Of a stretch of DNA of 64,000 bases, positions 54,744 to 64,000 are shown one piece after another. The stretch is from Azorinus chamasolen (Eukaryota > Mollusca > Bivalvia > Cardiida > Solecurtidae): positions 25,657,869-25,721,868 of the forward strand of contig OY755242.1 in the NCBI GenBank assembly GCA_963576725.1, written 5' to 3'. A program made the translations under genes and the position numbers. The number at the start of each line of letters is the position of its first letter. Positions within the stretch are counted from its first letter, which is position 1. The notes beneath the pieces are model-generated. The model was not told the origin of the DNA. It worked only from the letters and a program-made list of their open reading frames with translations, and ran no database searches.

Positions 54744-55584
54744 GGACAATATTTGTAAATTATTATTTGAAACACTATGAGGAGTGACATTTGTCCAAGG
54801 AAATCAGTAGTTTATACTGAAACGGTTGCACTCATACATGCACATGTATATTAGTTTCATAAACACTGATATCTATTGTACGTTCATTAATTTAGGGTTG
54901 GCTTAAATTAATAAATATAATCATATTGCGTTTTAGACTAGTCAAACTATTTCATAAACACAAGCATTGACCAAACCAATCTTTATTATCCGCCACATTA
55001 AGTAACATAATTTCTAACATGCACGTGTAACATTTCAGCTGACTGTTGCTTTCTATGACCCTGAACTATTCTTACGCAAAATCTTCTTTTTTGATTATTT
55101 TGCCATTAGAACAAGTGTTTCCAAAACAGATGCAATATGTGACATGATCTGTGCTACGAAAATAGTGTTTGAGTTGTGGCGTTTCGCAATAATTTAGACA
55201 TGGGACTCCTCAATAATATATTTCGACGACACTCTCTACACTTTTTTTAAGTAATGGCCTCTACTAGCAACGTGTTTCAAAAATAAATAACAGTTACATA
55301 AAGCATGTGTTGATAAGAAGTATATCACAAGAAAACCAGTCGAAATAAACATCGATGACGGCACAATTTTCATGTTTTTGATATCGAAGACCCGTTTTAT
55401 TCGACAATGTATTAGTATTTATTCGGCTCGCGTTTTAGTTCCTTAATTGTTCCACCAAGGCCGATTATAATTTCCTGTAGAACTAAAATCATAAGTATCG
55501 ATGGAAACAGTTTATTTTGTATCACGGGAGCATCTTACAATATAAGTTCAGACTGACAATCTTCATACAAATGATTGAACATGA
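54744..55584. other. No recognised feature
   Basis: Unique-looking AT-rich sequence between two MITEs. Confidence 0.45.
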
Positions 55585-55950
55585 TACAGTGCTCCCTCCC
55601 TACAACGGCCCTCTCAATTACGATTCCCTCCTTACAACAACGCATGTCACTGTTTCCGAAACAATAAGGCTCCAGAAACAACCATTTTCCATCGTATTTT
55701 CTTTATGCCCCAATCAAACCCTATGTTGTGACCACTCTTTAGAATCGTCACTTTGTGACGATTCTAAAGAGTGGTCACAACATAGGGTTTGATTGAGGCA
55801 TAACGGTTTTAGTTCTCGAAATACACCTTATCTGGGGATCTGCAAACAAGCTAATTATGTTTGATTTTCCCTCCCTATAACAACTCCCTCTGAACAACAG
55901 ATACAATATCCGTATCCCAAAGGGTGTCGTTGTAGAGAGGGAACACTGTA
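55585..55950. mobile_element. 366-bp TA-type MITE, second copy
   Basis: TA-CAGTGCTCCCTCCCTACAAC ... GTTGTAGAGAGGGAACACTG-TA, same length and structure as 21918-22283, so both are probably recent. The fold-back is perfect around GTCACTTTGTGAC. Confidence 0.8.
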
Positions 55951-56574
55951 AATACCAACTTTTATTGTATTATTGAAAATATGCGCTTATTCTAGGGACT
56001 TCCTATTTCAAAATATTAGATAACCATATATTGAAGTTGTGGATAACTAACAAACAGCGTAGACCCTGATCAGGCATCACTGTTTGAAAACAAAAGAACA
56101 CATCTATTTTGCTGATAAAAGAAATATGTCATATTGTCTTAAGTTGGTTTACAATTATCAAAGAACATGTAAAATCAAACGTTTCTAAATGTTATTCAAA
56201 GCAATATTATACCAGTTGTTAAGACCGAAGTGCCTGCTCTTTTTGTTTGTGTAGTTACAATGTATTGTCCAATAACTGCATTCTGAACAATTTGATGTTA
56301 CTGTAAATCCATTAACTGTAGGTATTTGTATTGATGGTAATATTGAACATGGTAATATTGAACAGTTAAAATTATAGATTAACCAAACTATGAGACCACC
56401 ATGGTCATCGCAAATGTGCCTCTAACACCTATTAAATATCTTTGAAACGGGCGAAAAATGCAATCAAGTGTAATTCTTGAAGTTATAGTATACGTAAGGA
56501 GCTATTGATAATAGTCTTTCTCAAGACTAGCAGTATTTAATGAATGCACGCAGTAGGTTGCACAAGGGTTTCTA
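55951..56574. other. No recognised gene
   Basis: Contains a family H-like hairpin trace (AACAAACAGCGTAGACCCTG, 56050-56069) without ends. The rest is unrecognised. Confidence 0.4.
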
Positions 56575-56640
56575 TACACATTAATTAATCATTCCCTGTA
56601 GATCAAATATTTATCGGCAGTTAATTACTGAAGCTAAGAT
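56575..56640. repeat. Dispersed repeat M, partial copy 3
   Basis: GTAGATCAAATATTTATCGG followed by AGTTAATTACTGAAGCTAAG. Confidence 0.4.
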
Positions 56641-56654
56641 GGGGGAGTCTCGGT

Positions 56655-56854
56655 GTACAGTAAAACCCATAAGAAATTGGCTTTAAGAATATACATAAGG
56701 TGTATTTAAAAGCTGGCGGTTAGAAAATACAGCTCAAAACTAATGATGAAAACTCAAGCAGAAGCGTTCTGCAAGACTGACATCCATCTACGAACTGCCT
56801 TAAAAGCAAGGATTAGTCTTCAATTTTGTAGTCGCATTTAGAGGGTTTACCGTA
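56655..56854. mobile_element. TA-type MITE, diverged family E relative
   Basis: TA-CAGTAAAACCCATAAGAAAT ... GCATTTAGAGGGTTTACCG-TA. The interior no longer folds well. Confidence 0.5.
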
Positions 56855-57078
56855 CTCCAGCGCAAGTATCAAGTACGTTTTCCAACAATACGTCTACACT
56901 AGAAAAGCCAGTACTGTATGGTGTAAACTTGCCGTATGATGATTTGCGCTGATAGTGTGTGCTATGTTGATTTGTTTCTTGCGTTATTAAATTGTTAATC
57001 ATTTCACTGAGTAGTGGAATCATTTTGAAACGACTACAGCAATACCCTTCACAAATTATTCAATACCTTACATACGGT

Positions 57079-57277
57079 TTAACCCTTTCGCTGACAATGT
57101 CGCATCTGTGATTACCTATGTTTGGATCCAGATGAGACGACGAGTAACTCGACGTCTCATCAGGATCCAAACTGTTTGTTACTGTTACTATATTATGAAA
57201 CAATAAAAAAGAAAAAGTGAAAATTTTAGCAGACGGCAAAGTTTGCAGACGACGAAAGTTGGCAGCGAAAGGGTTAA
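57079..57277. mobile_element. TTAA MITE family D, best copy
   Basis: The ends are TTAACCCTTTCGCTGACAAT and AGTTGGCAGCGAAAGGGTTAA. The hairpin GGATCCAGATGAGACGACGA / TCGACGTCTCATCAGGATCC lies off-centre at 57123-57169. TTAA target plus CCCTTT ends suggest mobilisation by a piggyBac-type transposase. Confidence 0.8.
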
Positions 57278-57329
57278 CAGTATTGTTAAACTGGATTCGG
57301 AAGTAGTCAAAGTGACAAAGGAATATAAT

Positions 57330-57537
57330 TACAGTAAATCCGCTCTATAACGGCCCCTAAATTGTGTTAATTAGTTGGTATTTAGGGCAGGTGACTGCTT
57401 AAAGCAAGGTGAAAGTAAAACAGAACGCTCCTATAGAAGCGTTCTGTTTTACTTTCACCTTGCTTTAAGCAGCCACCTGCCTTTAACACAAAGTTCTTGA
57501 ATCAATTTAGTGGCCGTTATAGAGAGGTTTTACTGTA
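57330..57537. mobile_element. TA-type MITE family E, near-perfect copy
   Basis: TA-CAGTAAATCCGCTCTATAAC ... GTTATAGAGAGGTTTTACTG-TA with tip GCTCCTATAGAAGC. It follows the family D copy by 53 bp. Confidence 0.8.
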
Positions 57538-57579
57538 TGTTAACAATGGAAATGACTTGTACACGTGTAACAATATTGT

Positions 57580-58170
57580 CCCATGCCTATTACCCATGGT
57601 TAGAGGACTTATATGTAACAGACGCGTGTCCATCACTCATGATCTTAGGACTTGTGTGCATATACAATTACATTAGACGCCTTCCACGACTCATGGTTAA
57701 ATACTTGTACAATTACGTTAGACGCATGTCCACGGCGCATGGTTCAATACCTGTACAATTACATAAGACGCCTGTCCACGACTCATGGTTAAATACTTGT
57801 ACAGTTGAATTAGACGCATATCCACGACTTGTGGCTAAAAGCTTGTACAATTATATAAGACGCATGTCCATGACTCATGGTTCAATACTGGTACAATTAT
57901 ATAAGACGCATGTCCACGACTCATGGTTAAATACTTGTACAATTACATCTGACGACTGTACATTGCCCATGGTTAAACAACATGTACAAGTGCATTAAAC
58001 GATTGCGCATTACTCATGGTGAAAGGGCTAATGCCGGCATGCATGTGCTTTAGACGAATGTCCATTACTCATGGTTAAGGGGCGTATTCCCTCATGCATG
58101 AGCATTAGAAGCATGTCGATTACTCACGGCGAAAGCATTTATGCACACATGCAATTGCACTAGACGCTGG
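57580..58170 (+). repeat. 46-bp tandem repeat (minisatellite), about 12 units
   Basis: Core TGTCCACGACTCATGGTTAA + ATACTTGTACAATTACATTA + GACGCA. Divergence rises toward the right. Forty-six is not a multiple of three, so the reading frame rotates in each unit, and the 162-aa frame over it (57510-57998) is not a protein repeat. Confidence 0.8.
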
Positions 58171-59237
58171 TCCAACACTCGTGGTTGATGTTCATTGGCA
58201 TTACCGGAAAATGAAATCAAAAGGTTTGTCGTCAGTAGAAAAAGTGTACACCATTACTAGCATTCTTTGTACATTTTTATTATCATTATTATCGTTGATT
58301 TATAGAGTGGCCGAACCGTACTTTGTTTTAGATGAGTTATTTATACATCTTATTTTATATTTTCTTCGTTGATAATTTATTCATTCATTCGTTCATTTAT
58401 TTAATTTTATTCATGCAATATGGACTGATGTTTGACGAATGGCAATATTTATTTTAGATATTCACAAATATTTCATTTCAATCAAATATTTCTGAAACGT
58501 ACATTGAAGTCAGCTCTGTTTGCTGATTTGATTATACAGTGTTGCCGTAGCCAACTACCCTATGTGCATATACCATTCTAACAATTCAGCTAATAAATAG
58601 TTTCTAAGATGAAAAGAAATATGCTATCAATACCAATCAGTTGTGCACAACACTGGCTAACACTGTTCAATCTAAAGTGCAAAATACGCGGAATAGAACG
58701 CCCACTGTGCAACAGTTGATCAACAATGACATCGAAATGAAAACATCCGGTGCACATATTTGAATTTGACTACAAATTCCGATATATGTCAGACGCGCTT
58801 CCGGCTGTTTCCGTGGCAATCATTTTCTTTTGTCTCCAATACAAATAGCTCTTTACTTACTATGTCCGTGGCACTAAGTTTCAAGTTGTTACGCCGTTTA
58901 ATACCACCAGCTCTTTTGCCGCTATTCGCGCCTGATTCACATTTACAAACAGCTGGGAACCAGATGTGTAGCCGAGTAATGCGCCAGGATCAAAACTACT
59001 TGACACTCCGTCAATAACTTCTCACGTGCTTGAACAAAAATATCAGGCGGGAAAATTAGAAATAACATTCGAAAGTGCACAGCAACATTAGAAACCCAGA
59101 TGAAATGCTAGCCCACAGATACACACATGCATATTTCACATCGACATTATATTCGTAGTGCCGTGAAACTAAACATCAACCAATATCACCGAAACATAAT
59201 GTCACAAAACATCTTACTGAAGTAAGTACTGAGTAAC
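58171..59237. other. No recognised gene
   Basis: Includes the family J fragment at 58940-59030. Frames of 63 and 85 codons have no motif. Confidence 0.45.
58940..59030. repeat. Family J fragment, reverse
   Basis: ACAAACAGCTGGGAACCAGA, CCAGGATCAAAACTACTTGA and CACTCCGTCAATAACTTCTC. Confidence 0.4.
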
Positions 59238-59371
59238 GCTAAGCGGGCTGTTTCTAGGGCACTGTGATGAGATCCACTGTAAAGTTCAGCGGGTTGTGTC
59301 TAGGACACTGGGATGAGATCCACTGTAAAGTTCAGCAGACTGTGTCTAGGACACTGGGATGAGATTCACTG
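59238..59371 (+). repeat. 46-bp tandem repeat, three units
   Basis: AGCGGGTTGTGTCTAGGACA + CTGGGATGAGATCCACTGTA + AAGTTC, three units with few changes. Confidence 0.75.
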
Positions 59372-59812
59372 TTTTCAAAAAGTGGTAAGAGTTGATTGGG
59401 GCCATGTGTGTATATCACTGAATTGTTTGATGATATGTTACCACAATGTCAATCTACTTTCTCGTGTCATTAACGCCCCATTTGAATTACTCATGTATAG
59501 TTGTTTATATACTGTCATTCTGGAACCAGACTCATTTAATTTGCTTCTTGCCTACACCATAGCGTTTACTTGAAAGCGCCATCGATATTTCCTGTATCAG
59601 ATCAATATGAACTTTGCTTATAAATCAGGTCTCCTGGAATGGCTAAAAAATACACATTTGACTTGAATTGTTTTTGTTTTATTTTCAACACACTGTCTAA
59701 ATTTCTGAGCATAGAATACTTAACTTTTTGAAAGTTACTGAGAGATAATGTGGAATAGTTAAAACAATATATATTCAAACACAATGTTTGTCTTGCCTGT
59801 ACTTATACATTA

Positions 59813-59989
59813 TACAGTGAAGCTCACTTATAACGAACTTGGATATAACGAAATACTGCATATAACAAAATAAAATGTATTCCCCTCTCTGATTACAAAT
59901 AGTAAAATGGTCCTGATATAACGAAATTTGGATATAACAAAAGAAATCAGAGGGTTCCGAGGACTTCGTTATAAGTGAGCTTCACTGTA
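59813..59989. mobile_element. TA-type MITE, third pogo-like family
   Basis: TA-CAGTGAAGCTCACTTATAAC ... GTTATAAGTGAGCTTCACTG-TA, 177 bp. Inside are repeats of GATATAACGAAAT and TATAACAAA. No long fold-back. Confidence 0.75.
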
Positions 59990-60460
59990 TATCGCATTTA
60001 ATTCGGTGTTACATAATTATTATCTTATCACCTGGTAGTAATTCTTGGTGTAAACATTGATGGTTATTATTGAAGGATGACGAGTGTTCATCCGTTCTTG
60101 CATATATCCTACTTTGATAATATATTTACTTTACAAACGCATACAGTAACCTGGTAAACCTCATGTTGACAATGGTTTTCAATAACGCATGACTGTTATG
60201 TGATAACAAGTAGATCTTTTCATTTCTAAAACATACCTTTACTATACAAATACTGTCTGCGAACTCCATAGAGTATAGACCCAACTTATATGTCTCCTTG
60301 CAACTCTAGCATTGATTGATTGCTGTGGTAAGACTGATAAATACACTATTTAAACATTAGAAGCATTTAAATGGCTCTTTTTCTAAACATCATATATACT
60401 TTTGTTTCTTTATAGATAAACATAAAGGCAAAGCGGCAGATAAAGCTAATTATTCAAATT
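59990..60460. other. No recognised feature
   Basis: Unique-looking AT-rich sequence. Confidence 0.45.
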
Positions 60461-60681
60461 TTAACCGTTTTGTTCCCAGTGGATTCTTCCATGCATATAT
60501 ATTGGATAGGTCCATTTTCTATCTAAGGGACGCCTGGTCTAAATTTGTTTTGTTTTATATTGAATTTCCTATCAGCAAACAGTGTAGAATCTGATCAGAC
60601 GCCGCATTATGCGGCGTCTGATCAGAGTCTATGCTGTTTGCATACGTCCCATATATGGGATCGTTGGAGCAAATTGGTTAC
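60461..60681. mobile_element. TTAA MITE family H
   Basis: TTAACCGTTTTGTTCCCAGT start. The right end is GGAGCAAATTGGTTAC. The hairpin with tip GCCGCATTATGCGGC is conserved, as in 29604-29832. Confidence 0.7.
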
Positions 60682-60704
60682 TATTATTTTCTCCAACAGG
60701 ACCT

Positions 60705-60768
60705 CTGCTGTGACCACTCTTTAGAATCGTCTCGAAGAGACAATTCTAAAGAGTGGTCACATCAAAAG
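60705..60768. repeat. Central fold-back of the 366-bp MITE family, isolated
   Basis: TGTGACCACTCTTTAGAATC / AATTCTAAAGAGTGGTCACA around GTCTCGAAGAGAC. The outer ends are absent. It follows the family H element by about 24 bp. A half-copy is at 24970-25010 (CTAAAGAGTGGTCACATC). Confidence 0.5.
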
Positions 60769-62394
60769 CTTTGGTTAATAAATATGTACATGAGAAATAA
60801 ATTAGAAGTTTAGAACATGTTATAATGTACATATCTTATCTGAGTTTCCGCTAACAGAGTATCAAACAGTTTGGATCCTGATGAGACGCCGTGTTGCACA
60901 TGTCACCAACAGTTCGCCTATTCGTCGTAGTTTCGACATTCTTGCTCTTAACCCAATAAATGCTCAAGACCTATACTGCTACATAATTTATGTTAACATT
61001 CATTGTGACACAACAGTGTAACTGCTGGTAATTGGCTAACAGTGTTGCCGCATATCACATTACACACGTTTAAAGTTGTGACTATTTTAAATCGACACTG
61101 ATTTTGTAACGCTGTTGGGTTTTGCACAGCGGGGCTTAAGTAACCTTCCCATACCGTACTCCCCATGGAAATGAGTGTTTCACTGCGTTCGTTACTGATT
61201 CGATTGTCTTGCTCTTGAATAGTGATAACAAGCCATTGATCAGTAAATGATTGCTTGCAATGTGAATTATCTAATGCAATTTGACGTCTTTGAGTAGAAT
61301 TTGATTCCGATAACTGCTTCCAGAAGCAATAATAGAATGTTAATGAGGTCATTGGATAATAAGATAGAGATGATCAACAGTTTCTTTATCAAGAAACTTT
61401 AATGTATATTTTCTCTTCGATGGTATAGTGTTCGAAACATTACTCAATCAGAATAAACATGAAACATTTCACTGTTACTAACCCTTAAAGGGCATGATCA
61501 CTATGTCAGTGTTATTTTAAGGGTTACACATTAAAGCAAACTAATGAATTAACGATATCAATGTTGAATATGGTCTTTGATTCAAATCTCGTTCGAATGT
61601 GTTAATTGGAACCAACATAGTCCATGTTATGTTCAATGAAAGGAAACCTGTCGTCAGGAACAATGCCGTTCGAAAGGTATGCATTTGTATTTAGTAAATC
61701 AAGAACATTCCCTTGCCATATTATTTGCCTTACATTCTCTCCTAGGCTATTGTAACTTCTTAATCGCCGAGTGGTTACAGTAAACCATCACTAAAGCGAA
61801 CATTCGAATTAGGGAACTTGGGTTCAGCCTAGCATTTGCCATTGCCTGTGTTACATATACAAGTAAGGTGCCATCAAGGTAAACATAACATTTAAGATCA
61901 TTTTAATTTTAGCTGCTTTGAGTGCGCATCCCTCTCATCCACCATATATAATGTAAAAGGAATTAAATGCTCAACTCGTCCTGTATGGGACAGGTACAAC
62001 ATGCTCCTGTATGTTTGTTCACATGTATTCAGCATTTATGTTTTTATGTGATTTTGATTTACAGTTAACTGTTGCTAGTTGTTTCGAATCGATCAAAATA
62101 TTAAGTATTGCGCTAAAAGTGGAAATAATATGACGTTAGTTTTTGTGTCAGCACGTCTGGTGTAATTATATCAGCTGTTGATAATTCAATCAATACCAAG
62201 TGTCCCCATGTGCGCCATTAGCAATAATTAACCAACCTTGTTCTCAGAGAAAAAATATTAAACCGATGGAAAGTGATAGTTGTGATGACAAGACTGATTT
62301 ACAAGAACCAAGTGTCAGCCCACCCACCTCAAACAAAACGTCTTATCAGATTACATTCAAAATTCGTGGTTGCTCGGGCAATTATCTCCATATA
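60769..62394. other. No recognised gene; one segment shared with 50330-50400
   Basis: A family J trace lies at 60855-60910. At 61207-61275 the sequence CTTGAATAGTGATAACAAGC and TTGATCAGTAAATGATTGCT resembles 50331-50400 near the 5' side of the Penelope-like element. A 119-codon minus frame (60993-61352) crosses it without a recognised domain. Confidence 0.35.
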
Positions 62395-62625
62395 TGTCTC
62401 TCACTGACTTTCTCTGTGCCTCTGTGTGACTATGTCTATACATCTCGCTGTCTCTCTCTGACTGTTTATCTGTCCGTCTGTATGTATGGTTGTATGTCTG
62501 TCAGACTGTATGTCTGCCTGTTGTCTCTCTGGCTCTCGCTCCCTCTCTTTCTCTCTCTCCCTTGCTACCCTCTCTCTCTCTCTCTCTATCTCCCTCTCTG
62601 TCTTTCTCTCTCACTGTCACTCTCA
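62395..62625 (+). repeat. CT-rich microsatellite tract
   Basis: Long runs of CTCTCT, CTGTCTGT and CCCTCTCT. The 204-aa frame that crosses it (62200-62814) owes its length to stop-free pyrimidine sequence and has no recognisable domain. Confidence 0.75.
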
Positions 62626-62867
62626 TTCTTTAAATATGTGTATAGTTTGTTTAAATTGACTGAAATAGTCATTTATACTGTATTTCGTATATTCGTTCTA
62701 GAGGAATGGCTTTATCTAAGTTGGAAGAGCTTGTTGCCCAACACCATTCTGATTATTATACAATTTGAGAAATGCAACATAGTTGAAAGTCGTCATTACT
62801 TTCGCATCATATGACAATCCTAAGATCTAACTGTTTCTTTATCATTACTGTATGTATCAAAATACAC

Positions 62868-63018
62868 CAGAGTCTCGCTAATACCGTCATATACTTTATT
62901 AACACGTGAGTCTGTAGAGGCATGTGGCTGCTTAATGCAGGTCAAAGGCAGGACAGAAAGCTATCATGGGAGCTTTATGCATACATTTTGTCTTGTATTA
63001 AGCTACCACCTGCTTTAC
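62868..63018. repeat. Degenerate family E copy
   Basis: AGAGTCTCGCTAATACCGTC, GGCATGTGGCTGCTTAATGC, GAAAGCTATCATGGGAGCTTT and TATTAAGCTACCACCTGC. Confidence 0.5.
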
Positions 63019-63416
63019 AAATCTTTTGAATGGTTTATTAGCAAGACTTTTATGTATTGAACATTTATATTTAATAGCTAACACAACAAAAATATTCTCG
63101 TAACATGTATGTACGTACTTGCTTCTATTGTTTCTTTTGCATACCACCCTGGTGCAATTATGCAGGAATAAACCTAGGAGCACCACACTCAGAAAATACA
63201 GGATATACAAAGTAATATAAACACAGTTTAGTCTGATATCAGATTTTATTTATTTTGTTTCTTTTATTGTAAGGTCAATATCATACATTTTTACATGTTA
63301 GGCATGCGCACGGGACTATATTGTTGGGAATTTACTGTGTTGTTGGAACAGTTTATATAATGTACTGGAATCACTAGAATACGACTGTTTATTATGGAAA
63401 CAGACTCCTCAGTACG

Positions 63417-63664
63417 TTACCCTTTCCCTCATATAAACGTTTACTCACGTATTTGCTTGCAAACAGAGTAGACCCAGATCAGGCGGCACCTGTGAAAGAT
63501 GTCTGATCAGGGTAGCTATGTTTGCTTATGAAATATAATAGATCTGACCATACAATGTCTACCAATACCAAACACTTCATGTGTACACATGCCATTTTAT
63601 ATATTCAGTTCATGACATTCTTGAATGCATTATTTCTGACATGAATATTCCAGGGAAAGGGATA
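63417..63664. mobile_element. TTAA MITE family B, left-hairpin subtype
   Basis: TTACCCTTTCCCTCATATAA start and TTCCAGGGAAAGGGATAT end. The hairpin GCAAACAGAGTAGACCCAGA / TCTGATCAGGGTAGCTATG is partly eroded. Confidence 0.65.
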
Positions 63665-63671
63665 TCCATTA

Positions 63672-63965
63672 TCCTATAAGAGCCGAACCATTCGGCGTCT
63701 TACCTGGATCCAGGTTAATAAACAGATACAGTTAAACCCCTCTAAACCGGAACTCTAGCAGAGAAAAAATAGATACTTTCAGGCAGGTGACTGTTTAATG
63801 TAAAGTGAAAGTGAGGAGTTTTCTGCATTACTTTCATCTTGCATTAAACTGCCACCTGTTTCAAAACCCGATATTTATGCTAAATATGACGTACGGTTTA
63901 GAGGGGTTTTACTGTACAAGTCCTTTGCAAATGCCGGTCAGTGCGCGTTTAGCATGATAAGAAAT
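63672..63965. mobile_element. Family J remnant split by a TA-type MITE
   Basis: CGAACCATTCGGCGTCTTAC and CTGGATCCAGG (63672-63714) resume as TTTGCAAATGCCGGTCAGTG and GCGTTTAGCATGATAAG (63924-63962) beyond the family E element at 63727-63916. Confidence 0.45.
63727..63916. mobile_element. TA-type MITE family E inserted in a family J remnant
   Basis: TA-CAGTTAAACCCCTCTAAACC ... GGTTTAGAGGGGTTTTACTG-TA, with arms GGCAGGTGACTGTTTAATG / GCATTAAACTGCCACCTG. Confidence 0.75.
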
Positions 63966-64000
63966 AGATTTGTTTTATATTTATACGATCATTCTTATAA

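Noticed and set aside
57510..57998. 162-codon frame with apparent repeated peptide
   Set aside because: It crosses a 46-bp tandem array; 46 is not divisible by three, so there is no conserved peptide unit, and the start lies in a MITE end.
60993..61352. 119-codon minus frame, Gln/Asn-rich
   Set aside because: No domain recognised. A segment is shared with the retroelement's flank, so it may be repeat-derived.
62200..62814. 204-codon plus-strand frame
   Set aside because: Its length comes from a CT-rich microsatellite that lacks stops. The translation is low-complexity Ser/Leu/Cys with no domain.

Overview
The window looks like intergenic or intronic DNA from a bivalve-type mollusc, with a freshwater or marine clam/mussel as the best guess. 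The sequence is AT-rich and intron-scale, has no bacterial gene structure, and is packed with short inverted-repeat transposons. It also carries a tRNA-headed SINE of the kind found in molluscs, a dispersed repeat common in bivalve DNA, and a Penelope-like retroelement whose closest relatives, as far as I recall, are in molluscs and cnidarians. I found no convincing host gene or exon. All long open frames except those of the retroelement look like chance frames in repeats.

The most interesting object is the retroelement at about 47214-50280 (minus strand). Its reverse transcriptase frame runs 693 codons (49790 down to 47712) and contains only two internal stops, both TGA. One TGA (49598-49596) sits at the first cysteine of the CxC motif, and the other (49184-49182) at a second position where I expect cysteine. 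Directly after the TAG terminator, the minus-strand RNA can fold into a hairpin with SECIS core features: ATGA, 12 nt, an AAA apical loop, a TCC/GGA mini-stem, a 3' GA and a paired basal stem. This fits a selenoprotein-coding element of the Naiad clade of Penelope-like elements, for which selenoproteins have been reported in clams and spiders. An N-terminal frame (49741-50172) is offset by one base at an A6 run, and I see no GIY-YIG endonuclease, so this copy is probably not intact. Truncated 3' tails of the same family lie head to tail at 3776-5126, at 35165-35310, and around 51460-52552. The 4605-5126 copy preserves the SECIS core bases.

Most of the remaining identifiable sequence is MITEs. 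One large group has TTAA at both ends and CCCTT...AAGGG termini (piggyBac-like), in at least eight families (here A, B, C, D, F, G, H, J/K). A second group (E and relatives) has TA target sites and CAGTAAAACCTC-like termini (pogo/Tc1-like). Nested insertions (F in B at 46319-46545; A in J at 36858-37107) directly show TTAA targeting. Families with unrelated ends share the same kind of long internal hairpin, and some TTAA and TA families share the same hairpin tip GCTCCTATAGGAGC. A 928-bp fold-back with an 8-bp target duplication (51493-52420, hAT-like) is inserted into one retroelement tail.

Tandem arrays lie at 22715-23060, 28402-28563, 40175-40321, 57580-58170, 59238-59371 and 62395-62625. 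Between the repeats are long AT-rich stretches in which I recognise nothing; these are listed. Copy boundaries were found by eye, so degenerate copies are approximate.
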